A DNA stretch of 64,000 nt from positions 67,415 through 131,414 of the forward strand of contig JACKBU010000011.1 in the NCBI GenBank assembly GCA_020634395.1. Reading direction: 5' to 3'. Positions 17,695-26,104 of the stretch are shown here, piece by piece. Positions within the stretch are counted from its first letter, which is position 1. Each line of letters begins with the position of its first letter. The notes under the pieces are model-generated. The model was not told the origin of the DNA. It worked only from the letters and a program-made list of their open reading frames with translations, and did no database searches. Origin of the DNA: Ardenticatenaceae bacterium (GTDB lineage Bacteria; Chloroflexota; Anaerolineae; Promineifilales; Promineifilaceae). The position numbers were made by a program, and so were the translations under genes.

Positions 17695-19020
17695 CTATTC
17701 CCGGTAGCGCAGAATAAAGACCAGATCATTGACGTTGGTTCCGGTGGGTCCAGACCGCAGCAGGCAGGGTGGAGAACCGGTCGTTTGCTGGTCGAGTGTT
17801 TGGAAAAAGTGGTAACTATCGTTGTTGTTGAGGAAGGCGCGAGGCAGTAGATTGGCTTGTTGGGCCAGAACGGCCGTTTCGCCCGTCACCATAGCCCCGG
17901 CCGCGTCCGTGGGACCGTCTTCGCCGTCCGTGGCCAGGCTGGCAACCACAACCCGCGGCTCGCCGGCCAGCGAAATGGCGGCCGCCAGCGCCGTTTCCAG
18001 ATTCCGCCCGCCTAGGCCATCGCCGGAAAGCGTGACGGTGGTTTCGCCGCCGAGAACGAGGCAGTGATCAGGCGGCGTGTCTTTGGCGATGGCGGCGGCT
18101 ACGCGCCCAACCTCGCGTGCTTCACCTTCGAGCCGGGCGGTAAGCAGTTGGGTGGTGAAGCCTGATTGGGCAGCGCGGAGCAGGGCGGCCTTGGCGGCCT
18201 GCTGCACGTCGCCGATGATAAAGTGCGGCGGAGGGTCTGTGGTGCGGTGCGACGGCCGTTGCGCCAGGGCAATTTGCAGACGGCGGAAAAGGAGGTTGTC
18301 CAGCTTTTTCGCCATGTCGTAACGGTCTAGCACGGCCAGCGCGTCAGCGGGTGTATCGCTGCCGGGCACAGTGGGACCGCTGCCGATGAAGGGCAGCGCG
18401 TTGCCCACCACATCGCTCAAAATCAGGCTAATGCAGCGCGCCGGCGCGGCCCAATCGGCCAGACCGCCGCCTTTGACGGCATCTAATTGGCGGCGCACCG
18501 TGTTAAATTCAGCGATGGGACAGCCAGAAACCAACAGCGCCCGGTTAAGAGCCTGCCAATCGGCCAGAGAAACCAGCGGTTGGCTGAGCAGGGCAGAGGC
18601 GCCGCCGGAGATGAGGCACAGGACGAGGTCCTGGGCGGCGGTTGTTTGCAGCAGATCGTGCACGGCCGTCGTCGTCGCCAGGCTGTCTGGGCCGGGCACA
18701 GGGTGATTGCCGGTGTAGACGGTGATGGCTTCCGGCAGGGCCAGCCGGGCGGGCAGCGTTTTGCTGATGACGATGCCTGTGTGCGGCGTGGCGCCAAGCG
18801 CCTGGCTGGCCGCCTGGGCCATGGGCACGGCCGCTTTGCCGACGGCTACCAGGAAGATGTTTCCCTGGCGCAAATCGTAGTGCTGCTGCCCGCCGATCAG
18901 CAGATCGCTGCCGGTGATCTGGAGCTGTGCGGAAACGGCCGTAGCCGGGTCAGCCGCCGCCAGGGCCGCCTGATAGAGCTTCAGAACATGCTCAGGATAA
19001 TCGGCAAAGTAGGGGGCCAC
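17695..19020 (-). CDS. Glycerate 2-kinase (DUF4147/MOFRL family)
   Basis: A 441-residue enzyme of the GckA/TtuD family. The N-terminal DUF4147 domain contains LVAVGKAAVPMAQAA and the nucleotide/substrate loop LISGGASALL. The C-terminal MOFRL domain contains CLVLGGETTVTLSGDGLGGRNLE and VASLATDGEDGPTDAAGA. It phosphorylates glycerate at C2 to 2-phosphoglycerate, feeding lower glycolysis from serine, glyoxylate or sugar-acid breakdown. GTG at 19020 follows GAGGA with a short spacer. It is the last gene of the ABC operon beginning at 22304, 11 bp after the solute-binding protein gene. Confidence 0.9.
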   Translation of the reverse strand: MAPYFADYPEHVLKLYQAALAAADPATAVSAQLQITGSDLLIGGQQHYDLRQGNIFLVAVGKAAVPMAQAASQALGATPHTGIVISKTLPARLALPEAITVYTGNHPVPGPDSLATTTAVHDLLQTTAAQDLVLCLISGGASALLSQPLVSLADWQALNRALLVSGCPIAEFNTVRRQLDAVKGGGLADWAAPARCISLILSDVVGNALPFIGSGPTVPGSDTPADALAVLDRYDMAKKLDNLLFRRLQIALAQRPSHRTTDPPPHFIIGDVQQAAKAALLRAAQSGFTTQLLTARLEGEAREVGRVAAAIAKDTPPDHCLVLGGETTVTLSGDGLGGRNLETALAAAISLAGEPRVVVASLATDGEDGPTDAAGAMVTGETAVLAQQANLLPRAFLNNNDSYHFFQTLDQQTTGSPPCLLRSGPTGTNVNDLVFILRYRE

Positions 19021-19031
19021 ACTGTCCTCGC

Positions 19032-20357
19032 TTAGGAACCGACGGCGGCGACGGCTTCGGCGGCGGCGACTGCTGGAGACTTGTTGAGCGAAATGACGTC
19101 AAAAACGGCGTTATCCAGCGCCGCCATGATCGTGCTGGAAGCTGTCAGAGGCATGGGAATGGCGCGCTGCAGTTCGTTCTGGGCAAAAGCGGCATACACG
19201 TCGTCGTTGGGCCAGGCGGAAAAAGCGCCTGGTGTGGTGGGCAAAATCTGGCTTTGGCGGCTCCAACTGCCGAGGTTTTCGGGCGTCGTCAGAAAGGTGA
19301 TCAGTTCGGCGGCCAGGGCTTTTCTGCCCGCGTCTGGGGTCGTGGTGGCCCATGCCCAGCCGTTGACCAGAGCCGGCAGTGGTTGATCGAGGCCGGGCAC
19401 GGCGGCAAATTGGGGAGTGTAATCGGTGGTGGTGCTTTGCAGGAACACGTCGGATGAGGTGAGGGCGTAGTCGGTGGAGCCATCACGAACGAGACGCACG
19501 CCGTCGGCCAGATTGGTGATGTTGCTGCTTTGCTGGAGGATGAAGCCGTTGGCACGGCCGTCATAAAGCTGCTCCAAAGCCGTGGTTAACGGATCCAATT
19601 CCAGAATGGGTTGGCCCGCCTCGTTGGTTAAATTGCCGCCGGCAGCCAGATAAAATTCCAGCGCCAGCCGGCCACCGTCAGGGCCGGCGGCGGGTAAAAC
19701 CATGTGGCGGGTCGTGTCGGATATGAAGGAGGCCCAGGTGAGAGCGACAGGCTCCGTGATGGTATTGCTGTATTCCAGATGCAGCATATCGGTCAGGGCA
19801 AACGGATAGCCAACGAGATGATCGGCATTGTAGGCCCAGGCGCGGGCCGGCGGAAACAGATCATCGACGGCCGCTGGATCTAGAAATTCTTCCATCGGGA
19901 AAACCAGCCCTTCGTTGGCCGCCGCTGCCAGCTGCGTAACCGGCAGGGCGATGAGATCTGGTAAAACGCCTGGCGCTACGCCGCGGCCGGTGCGTAGATA
20001 GTTTAGCGCCCCACCCTGGCCGGTGGTGGGCTTTTGCTCGACGATTATCTCTAGATCGGGATGGACGTTGTTGAAGGCGAGGAGCTGATCTGACAGGGTG
20101 ACGGCTCCGGCTTCGGTGCGGGAGGCGATGGCCGGTGGCAGCCAGATGATGAGCGAATTGTCGGTGGGGGTGATGGTAGCGGCGATGACGAAGTTGGGCG
20201 TTGATTGTACTGCCGGGGTGAGGGTGAGAGCGACGGCGGGTGTTGCGGAAACGGCCGTGACCTCGGCGGGTACGTTGCTGACGTTGTTTAGCAGATCACA
20301 GGCGGCCAGAAAAACAGTCAGAAGTGGGAAGAATACTGTCAGGACAAGGCGGCGCAT
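19032..20357 (-). CDS. ABC transporter substrate-binding lipoprotein (family 1)
   Basis: The 441-residue protein starts with a lipoprotein signal (LTVFFPLLTVFLAAC, lipid Cys near 20) and a Thr/Ala-rich linker. It then shows the family-1 solute-binding pattern: ITPTDNSLIIWLPP, a middle region with LAFNNVHPDLEI, and the late WAWATTTPDAGRKALAAELI. These proteins usually deliver sugars to a MalFGK-type importer, but no such permeases lie here. The genes beside it encode an ABC-2-type exporter, so its partner transporter is probably elsewhere or it has been recruited. Substrate unknown. Confidence 0.78.
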   Translation of the reverse strand: MRRLVLTVFFPLLTVFLAACDLLNNVSNVPAEVTAVSATPAVALTLTPAVQSTPNFVIAATITPTDNSLIIWLPPAIASRTEAGAVTLSDQLLAFNNVHPDLEIIVEQKPTTGQGGALNYLRTGRGVAPGVLPDLIALPVTQLAAAANEGLVFPMEEFLDPAAVDDLFPPARAWAYNADHLVGYPFALTDMLHLEYSNTITEPVALTWASFISDTTRHMVLPAAGPDGGRLALEFYLAAGGNLTNEAGQPILELDPLTTALEQLYDGRANGFILQQSSNITNLADGVRLVRDGSTDYALTSSDVFLQSTTTDYTPQFAAVPGLDQPLPALVNGWAWATTTPDAGRKALAAELITFLTTPENLGSWSRQSQILPTTPGAFSAWPNDDVYAAFAQNELQRAIPMPLTASSTIMAALDNAVFDVISLNKSPAVAAAEAVAAVGS

Positions 20358-20378
20358 TTAAAGTGGCTCCAGATGCGG

Positions 20379-20594
20379 TCAATTTTCCAGGTTGGCAAGG
20401 GTGATGGGGTCTTGCTGTGGTTTGCATTCGCCGCACCAGACGGCGCCGGCAACGACAAAGGCTTTGTACTCGCCCTTGGCGGTGCGGTAGGTGTGAATAA
20501 TGTAAGGCATTTCTTGGGCGTGGGTTTTACAAACCGCCCGGCCACAAAAGCGACAAATAGCATGAGACGGCCGTTCGCAGTGCCAGCACTCCAT
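20379..20594 (-). CDS. Small B-box-like zinc-finger protein
   Basis: A 71-residue cytoplasmic protein with a dense array of metal ligands: MECWHCER, CRFCGRAVCKTHAQ and a late WCGECKP. The spacing resembles a treble-clef or B-box-type zinc finger. It sits between the ABC permease gene (4 bp upstream) and the solute-binding protein gene, in the same direction, so it is translated as part of that operon. Its role there is unknown; it may be a regulatory or scaffolding partner of the transporter. Confidence 0.72.
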   Translation of the reverse strand: MECWHCERPSHAICRFCGRAVCKTHAQEMPYIIHTYRTAKGEYKAFVVAGAVWCGECKPQQDPITLANLEN

Positions 20595-20598
20595 AAGC

Positions 20599-21435
20599 TC
20601 ACTCGGTTAAATCCAGGTCTTTATTGGCGAAAATGTCAGCGGCCAGCATGATCAACAAGGTAGCATAAAGCAGCAAAACGGCCGGAGCCAGCGCCTGCGA
20701 TGTATCGAAACTGCCGCCGATGACCGCGTTGGCGATAGCATGAAACGGCCAGAATGGGAGGCTGAAAAAATTGCCGAGAGCGCCCGGTCCATCTTGCTGC
20801 AGCCATCGGGCCAAATTATTTAGCGGCGTCACCACGACTATCCAACCGGCCCCGGCCAGCGAGCGGCTGAGGTCGTTGATGCGCAGAATGATCCAGGTGT
20901 TGAGGCTGTTCTTATCGTTCAGGCTTTGTCCGAAGAGGAAGAGGGCGATAAGGCCAAAAAGATAGACGCGCGACCAGCCGGCGGCGACAAAATCGGTGGC
21001 GTGCAGGGCTAAAACGGCCGTTAACGTGTTCAGGGCCAGCCAGATAGGGGGGATGAACAAGACCTGGCTGAACGACAGGTCCGGCCCGCGGAACAGAGCC
21101 AGCAGGGCCAGAAGCAGCTGTAGCGTTGTGGCAAAGAGAATGGAGGAGAGGAGAACGGCCGTTAAATATTCCACCCGACTCGGCAAACGCACAATCCAGG
21201 CAGCGTGGCCCGCCTGATTGGCCCTTGAGGCGATCGTCAGCGTAGCCAGAAACGTCAGGCCGGCCCCAAAAGCCGCCAAAACCAATATGTAATACGACGC
21301 TTCCGGCGTGTGCTGGTCGGGCGGAAACATGACCAGCCAGTAGGCAAAGCCTATGAGAATGTAAATAAGACCAGCCAATGAAAACAGCAGGCTGCGTAAA
21401 AAGTAGCGGGAAAGCGTCAGGATGCGTTGGGTCAT
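20599..21435 (-). CDS. ABC-2-type transporter permease
   Basis: A 278-residue integral membrane protein with six predicted helices, among them SLLFSLAGLIYILIGFAYW near the start, TAVLLSSILFATTLQLLLAL in the middle and ALAPAVLLLYATLLIMLAAD near the end. No enzymatic motif is present. It overlaps the upstream ATPase gene by four bases (ATGA), the usual sign of partner subunits. The pair would export a lipid, polymer or small molecule. The exact substrate cannot be told. Confidence 0.85.
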   Translation of the reverse strand: MTQRILTLSRYFLRSLLFSLAGLIYILIGFAYWLVMFPPDQHTPEASYYILVLAAFGAGLTFLATLTIASRANQAGHAAWIVRLPSRVEYLTAVLLSSILFATTLQLLLALLALFRGPDLSFSQVLFIPPIWLALNTLTAVLALHATDFVAAGWSRVYLFGLIALFLFGQSLNDKNSLNTWIILRINDLSRSLAGAGWIVVVTPLNNLARWLQQDGPGALGNFFSLPFWPFHAIANAVIGGSFDTSQALAPAVLLLYATLLIMLAADIFANKDLDLTE

Positions 21436-22304
21436 TGCACAGCCTCAGCATAAATCTCCGACAGGGAGATGCGTTTATGTTCCACTCGCAGCACGTCAAA
21501 ATCGGATTCCAACAGCATCACCAACACCTGGCGGCGCATTTCCATGGCTTCGCCCTTCAGATAAACCACATCACCGGCCACTTCAACGCCATCGTGGAGA
21601 GCGGCCAACGAGTGGCCGAATTCCTCCAGCGGCCGGTTGACGCGAATGCGAATATGGGATTGGGCAGCCATCGCCTTTTCCATGTTATTGTCGTAGTGGA
21701 CCTGGCCGTGATTCAAAATGACGAGATGCGTACAGACCTCGGTAACTTCCTGCAGGTGATGGGTGCTCATGATGATAGTTTTGCCGGTTTCATGCAGCGC
21801 CTGAATGCACTCATGAATTTCCGCCTGACCGGTGGGATCGAGGCCATTGCTTGGCTCATCCAACAGCAGCAGCGGCGGGTCGCCAATGAGAATTTGGGCC
21901 ATCGCCAGACGCTGGCGCATCCCTTTGGAGCACTCTTTGATTTTTTTGTTGGCGGCGTTTTGGAGATTTACGCGTTCCAGGCTTTCCTGCACCACACGTT
22001 TGCTTTGTGAAGCCGGAATGTTGCTGAGGTGGGCCACCTGCTGCAAATACTCGTTGACGCGCAAGTGATTGGGGAAGAGCAGCCGCTCGGGCTTGTAACC
22101 GATTTTGGGCCAGATGTCGCCAGACGGCCGTATCTTGCCGGCCGTCGGCGTGAGGATACCGGCGATTAACTTGAACAACGTGGTTTTGCCCGCGCCGTTT
22201 GGACCCAGAAGGCCCAACACTTCTCCCTGCGGCACCTGGAAGGAAACGCTGTTAAGCGCTGTGAGGGTGTAATATCTTTTGGTGACGTTACTGATTTCTA
22301 TCAC
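21432..22304 (-). CDS. ABC transporter ATP-binding protein (exporter type)
   Basis: The 290-residue ATPase has Walker A GPNGAGKTT (about 34-42), signature CSKGMRQRLAMAQ, Walker B PPLLLLDEPSNGLDP and the switch STHHLQEV. A C-terminal extension of about 70 residues is typical of the CcmA/YbhF-like DrrA group that pairs with ABC-2 permeases. It is the first gene of the operon running to the glycerate kinase at 17695. A 230-bp gap separates it from the divergent secG. Confidence 0.9.
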   Translation of the reverse strand: MIEISNVTKRYYTLTALNSVSFQVPQGEVLGLLGPNGAGKTTLFKLIAGILTPTAGKIRPSGDIWPKIGYKPERLLFPNHLRVNEYLQQVAHLSNIPASQSKRVVQESLERVNLQNAANKKIKECSKGMRQRLAMAQILIGDPPLLLLDEPSNGLDPTGQAEIHECIQALHETGKTIIMSTHHLQEVTEVCTHLVILNHGQVHYDNNMEKAMAAQSHIRIRVNRPLEEFGHSLAALHDGVEVAGDVVYLKGEAMEMRRQVLVMLLESDFDVLRVEHKRISLSEIYAEAVQ

Positions 22305-22423
22305 GAGTTGACCTTGCCAAACTGCCTGTCTGTGTAGGTTGATGTGTAAATTCCGCTGAGTAGTTTACCACAGGCGGCAAGGGCGGCAATGTGCAGGAAA
22401 CGGCCGTGGCCCGCCCCTGCCAA

Positions 22424-22453
22424 TTCGACGCTAACCCTGGAGCCTGTTATAAT
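22424..22453 (+). promoter_or_regulatory. secG promoter
   Basis: TATAAT at 22448-22453 is a perfect -10 box with TTCGAC at 22424-22429 as a weaker -35 (18-bp spacer). The start would lie near 22460, giving a leader of about 78 nt. The rest of the 22305-22537 gap shows only one ACGGCCGT copy. Confidence 0.55.
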
Positions 22454-22537
22454 GCTCGTTTGGTTTTTCCTGGAACCATTTTTTGTCAGCGAGTCCCAGG
22501 CCGAACCGGTTATTAAACTATTAAAGAGGTAGCAGAC

Positions 22538-22783
22538 ATGCAGACATGGGCCCCATACTTGGGAGTAATTGAGATTATTCTGGCGGTTGTTTTGACCGTT
22601 TTAGTGTTGTTGCAGACAAAAGGCGGCGGGCTGGGCAGCTTTATGGGCGGCGGTGATACGGGCGGCAGTTTCCGCACTCGCCGCGGTGTCGAAGCCACCA
22701 TGCACCGGGTAACAATTGGTATTTCTGTTATCTTTTTCATTAATACCGTCCTGGCCTTCCTCGCCTGGGGGCAGATTAGTTAA
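22538..22783 (+). CDS. secG: Preprotein translocase subunit SecG
   Basis: An 81-residue membrane protein with the SecG pattern: first helix IEIILAVVLTVLVLLQTKG, the conserved loop GGGLGSFMGGGDTGGSFRTRRG, and a second helix IGISVIFFINTVLAFLAW. It is the small subunit of the SecYEG channel and assists preprotein export. AAAGAGGTAG lies upstream of the ATG. The gene is followed by a hairpin and then by the peptide-binding protein gene, which as an exported protein would use this channel. Confidence 0.93.
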   Translation: MQTWAPYLGVIEIILAVVLTVLVLLQTKGGGLGSFMGGGDTGGSFRTRRGVEATMHRVTIGISVIFFINTVLAFLAWGQIS

Positions 22784-22808
22784 CTGCTCCGCGCATACAA
22801 TAACTGAG

Positions 22809-22856
22809 AAACGTGAAATGAGACGAGGCGATCCCCGTTTCGTTTCACGTTTTAAT
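22809..22856 (+). terminator. Long hairpin between secG and the peptide-binding protein gene
   Basis: AAACGTGAAA at 22809-22818 pairs with TTTCACGTTT at 22844-22853. The stem continues inward through wobble pairs (GAGACG with CGTTTC), and the right arm runs into TTTT. It ends only about 6 bp before the next ATG (22862), so it could act as a terminator for secG or control the next gene's translation. Confidence 0.6.
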
Positions 22857-22861
22857 GTTTC

Positions 22862-24556
22862 ATGAAAATTAACCTTCGATGGCAGGTTTTATTAGCGGTT
22901 GTCGCTTTTGCCCTGGTCATCGCTTTGTTGTCTTTTCAGGTACAGTCGGCCAGTTTTTGCTCTACCCGGGTTCCGGCTGCTGGTGGGGCGTTTGTTGAAG
23001 GCGTCGTGGGCGCCCCGCAAAATCTTAATCCACTTCTAAGCGACCCTTATCCCGTTGATCGCGAATTAACCAGCCTGATTTTTGATGGCCTGACACGCTA
23101 CGATGCTGCCGGTGAGCTTGTTCCCGCCCTGGCTGAAGGGTGGACGGTGGGCGAAGATGGCCTCTCTGTGCGGTTCACACTGCGAGATGACGTCTTCTGG
23201 CAGGACGGGGAGCCGGTAACGGCCGTTGACGTTCTTTACACCTTCCACCTGCTGCAAGACGAAAGCTTTCCTGGCCCGGCCGCGTTGTCCGAGTTCTGGC
23301 GCACGATCACCATCAATCAGATCGACGAGCGCACGGTGGAATTCGTCCTGCCGGAGCCTTATTCGCCATTTCTAGACGCCACGACGCGCGGGCTGCTGCC
23401 CGCCCATCTGCTGGAGGATGTGACGGCCGCCGAGCTGGCCGGCGCTGCCTTCAACCTGGCTCCCGTCGGCACGGGACCGTTTATGGTTGATCCGGCTGTG
23501 AATTGGCAGGCAAACGGCCGTCTGCGCCTGATCCCCAATCCCGCTGACTGGCGACAGGGCACTCAACTTAGCGCCCTCGAATTTCAATTCTTCCCCGATG
23601 AAGCGACACTGCTAGACGCCTTCAACAACGGCGATATTCATGCCATCAACCGCGTTAGCGCCACGGCTCTGCCCGCGGTAGCTGTGCTGCCGGAGGCGCG
23701 TCTATTTACGGCGCCCGAACCCACGTATTCCGCCCTATGGTTTAATCTGCGCCAACCGGCCGACGAGACGTACAGCGAGCTGGGCCGTACGCTGTCTGGA
23801 AGGCAGGCTTTGGCGGCGGCGCTGGATAGGCAGGGGCTGGTGGACACGGCCGTTAACGGGCAGGGGCTGGTCTTTAACGGTCCTTACCTGCCTTCTTCCT
23901 GGGCCTACAATCCGGGGATTTCCAGCAATAAGGCGTATGATCCGGCCACGGCCGCGTCGCTGCTGGAAACGGCCGGCTGGACGTTTGGCGCGGAGCAGAC
24001 TGTGCGGCAGAAGGATGGACGGCCGTTATCCCTGACGCTCATCGCCCTGGATGATCCCCAAGAAACGGCCGTGGCCGAGACCATCCGCGCGCAGTGGGCC
24101 GCTGTCGGCATCGATACGCAGATCCGGCTGGCTCAGGATTTGGCCGAACTGCGCCAATGGCTGGCCGATGGCCTGTTCGACGTGGCCCTGCTGACCTTTA
24201 CGCCCAGCGGCGATCCGGACCTGTACGATTTTTGGAGCCAGGAAGCAATTATCCGAGGACAAAATTACACCGGTTGGAACAACCGCCGGGCCAGCGAGGC
24301 TCTGGAACAGGGGCGGCAGGTATGGGGAATGGAGGAAAGACGGCCGTCGTACGACACGTTCCTGCGCTACTTTGATCAGGAAATGCCGGCGCTGACACTG
24401 TTTCAGGACACTTACACTTATGCCCTGAGCACGGCCGTGAACAATGCCGAAATTGGCCTCATCAACCAGCCGCGCGACCGTTATAAGACGCTGGCAGAAT
24501 GGTTTTTACTTTACCGTGATGTGGCTGTTGCCTGTCCCTCGGGCACAGTTGATTGA
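22862..24556 (+). CDS. Peptide/nickel-type ABC substrate-binding protein (family 5)
   Basis: The 564-residue exported protein has an N-terminal hydrophobic segment (VLLAVVAFALVIALLSF). It shows the DppA/OppA-type pattern: GAPQNLNPLLSDPYPVDR, LIFDGLTRYDAAGELVPALA and FTLRDDVFWQDGEPVTAVDV, then the far-domain motifs ALAAALDRQGLVDTAV and LFDVALLTFTPSGDPDLYDFW. Family members bind oligopeptides, nickel complexes or other solutes. No permease genes follow. No clear ribosome site precedes the ATG, and the hairpin just upstream may matter for expression. Confidence 0.88.
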   Translation: MKINLRWQVLLAVVAFALVIALLSFQVQSASFCSTRVPAAGGAFVEGVVGAPQNLNPLLSDPYPVDRELTSLIFDGLTRYDAAGELVPALAEGWTVGEDGLSVRFTLRDDVFWQDGEPVTAVDVLYTFHLLQDESFPGPAALSEFWRTITINQIDERTVEFVLPEPYSPFLDATTRGLLPAHLLEDVTAAELAGAAFNLAPVGTGPFMVDPAVNWQANGRLRLIPNPADWRQGTQLSALEFQFFPDEATLLDAFNNGDIHAINRVSATALPAVAVLPEARLFTAPEPTYSALWFNLRQPADETYSELGRTLSGRQALAAALDRQGLVDTAVNGQGLVFNGPYLPSSWAYNPGISSNKAYDPATAASLLETAGWTFGAEQTVRQKDGRPLSLTLIALDDPQETAVAETIRAQWAAVGIDTQIRLAQDLAELRQWLADGLFDVALLTFTPSGDPDLYDFWSQEAIIRGQNYTGWNNRRASEALEQGRQVWGMEERRPSYDTFLRYFDQEMPALTLFQDTYTYALSTAVNNAEIGLINQPRDRYKTLAEWFLLYRDVAVACPSGTVD

Positions 24557-24770
24557 GAGGGTGATAGGACCAGCCCATTTTGGGGATCGCGTGTACTTTA
24601 CCCACACGGTATCGCCAGCAGCGCTGTAGACACCGCTCTCAATTTTATCGTCGCAGCACCACATTGCAGCTGTGGTGAGTGATGTTCAAGAAGCAACGCC
24701 CAGGAACCAGACTGGACAACTCGGTTACCTGGACGCTGCTATCGTTAAAGAACCCCCAATTGTCCGACGG
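24506..24770. other. Unassigned gap with a possible gene remnant on the minus strand
   Basis: Between the peptide-binding gene and the convergent isomerase gene no convincing gene is present. On the minus strand a 52-codon frame (24664 down to 24506) reads with a plausible beta-sandwich flavour (GDTVWVKYTRSPKWAGPITL). It overlaps the plus-strand gene end and lacks a ribosome site, so it may be the tail of a decayed gene or simply chance. Confidence 0.2.
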
Positions 24771-26084
24771 CTAAAGTTGCTCTATCTCAATGCCAAACAA
24801 CTGGCAGACCATCTGAATGTCGGCCAAATGGTGACCGGCCATAAGCAGGTAGTGGTGTGACGACAGGGTATTGAGCATGTGACGGCCGTCTGGCACTTTC
24901 AGTACCGCTCCATTCAAACAGTCCGAATTGGCAAACTGAGCATAGCCGCTCAAATCCCCTTCTGTGATGGTCAGCTTGTTCAGGGAAGGGTGGAGTTTGG
25001 CCAGGGTCATACCACCTTCTGGCAGCCGCGCGTCGATGGCCGTCGCATTGTCATCGACGATTGCCAGCACTTTGGAGCGCAGCGTCCATTCGGTGGCAAA
25101 CGCGGGCGGCACGACGCCCAGGTAACCACAATGCGCCGCCAGGATGTGGTTCTCCGGTTCTGCATCTACCGCTGGAAAATTGGGAATGCGTTCGTGTTTC
25201 AGCGCCGCCTGCCCCATCAAGAACGGATAAAGGTTGGTCATCATGATGGGCATGCCCAGCGATTTGTGCAGCAGGTACTTGGTGATCATCGACATAGTGT
25301 CTGCTTCGCAGCCCCAAATCAGCCCCATTTCCTGGTACAACATGCTCCAGGCCAGGCAGGGCGTCGTATCAGAGAAGTGCGATTCGTTCAGGCAGTTGAT
25401 GCCTACACCGCGAATGCTGGGGTCTTTCTCTAGCTCTTGCTTGACGGTCATGTAGATTTTGACGGCGCTGAGGAGCTGGCTGTTGGAAACGGCCGTGTCC
25501 CAGCGCCACGCCTGCCACACAGCTTCTGCCTCTGCGTCGGGAATCAGTTTAGCGGCTGCACCCATCTCCTTAAAACTCTTTTTAACGATGGTGACCCCAA
25601 ACTTCTCCATCATGCGCTGCGTGCATTCGTCTTCCCACCAGTAAAATCGCTTAAAAATACTGGCCTGGAAACCTTCGCCCGGATTATCCTGATAAACCAG
25701 GAATTTCGTCTGCTGCAGCTCGCGTTTTACACTAAGCGCCCGGCACGCTTTTTTCGTCTGTTCCAGACTGTAAGGCGCAATAATGTTCAGCCCTTCCTCG
25801 CGCAAGTAGCTGGCAATTTCCCAATCCCACATGAGCACCGTGCCAAACTCCGACGTTACGGTCAGGATGGGCAAATCGATCTGTTTGAATTCGTCCAAAC
25901 GGCGATACGCTTCGCCAAGAAGTTGGGGGAAAACAATAGCCTCAGCTTCAGGCACTGCTGCTCCAAGCGGCAGCGGGGCTAAAAATTCAGCGTCATCGGC
26001 CAACATCTCTTTTAGAATACCAAGCTGAACATCAAATTCCTCGTCGCGGCCTTCAAAGTATAACGGTTGCAAACGGGCTTTCAT
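24771..26084 (-). CDS. L-fucose/L-arabinose isomerase-fold sugar isomerase-like protein
   Basis: A 437-residue cytoplasmic protein resembling the FucI/AraA superfamily (COG2407). It has an N-terminal Rossmann half with LPILTVTSEFGTVLMWDWE, a central region RGVGINCLNESHFSDTTPC with ITKYLLHKSLGMPIMM, and a C-terminal half ending in ADIQMVCQLFGIEIEQL. Family members interconvert aldoses and ketoses using Mn2+. The usual Glu/Glu/His metal site cannot be assigned with certainty by eye. It is the last gene of the long leftward sugar operon, 20 bp after the AroE-like gene. Start ATG 26084 follows AAGGAG. Substrate unknown. Confidence 0.65.
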   Translation of the reverse strand: MKARLQPLYFEGRDEEFDVQLGILKEMLADDAEFLAPLPLGAAVPEAEAIVFPQLLGEAYRRLDEFKQIDLPILTVTSEFGTVLMWDWEIASYLREEGLNIIAPYSLEQTKKACRALSVKRELQQTKFLVYQDNPGEGFQASIFKRFYWWEDECTQRMMEKFGVTIVKKSFKEMGAAAKLIPDAEAEAVWQAWRWDTAVSNSQLLSAVKIYMTVKQELEKDPSIRGVGINCLNESHFSDTTPCLAWSMLYQEMGLIWGCEADTMSMITKYLLHKSLGMPIMMTNLYPFLMGQAALKHERIPNFPAVDAEPENHILAAHCGYLGVVPPAFATEWTLRSKVLAIVDDNATAIDARLPEGGMTLAKLHPSLNKLTITEGDLSGYAQFANSDCLNGAVLKVPDGRHMLNTLSSHHYLLMAGHHLADIQMVCQLFGIEIEQL

Positions 26085-26104
26085 CACAATTCTCCTTTTT
26101 GTTG

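Noticed and set aside
24672..24860. A 62-codon plus-strand frame in the gap after the peptide-binding gene
   Set aside because: It runs antisense into the end of the fucose-isomerase-like gene and has no domain or ribosome site.
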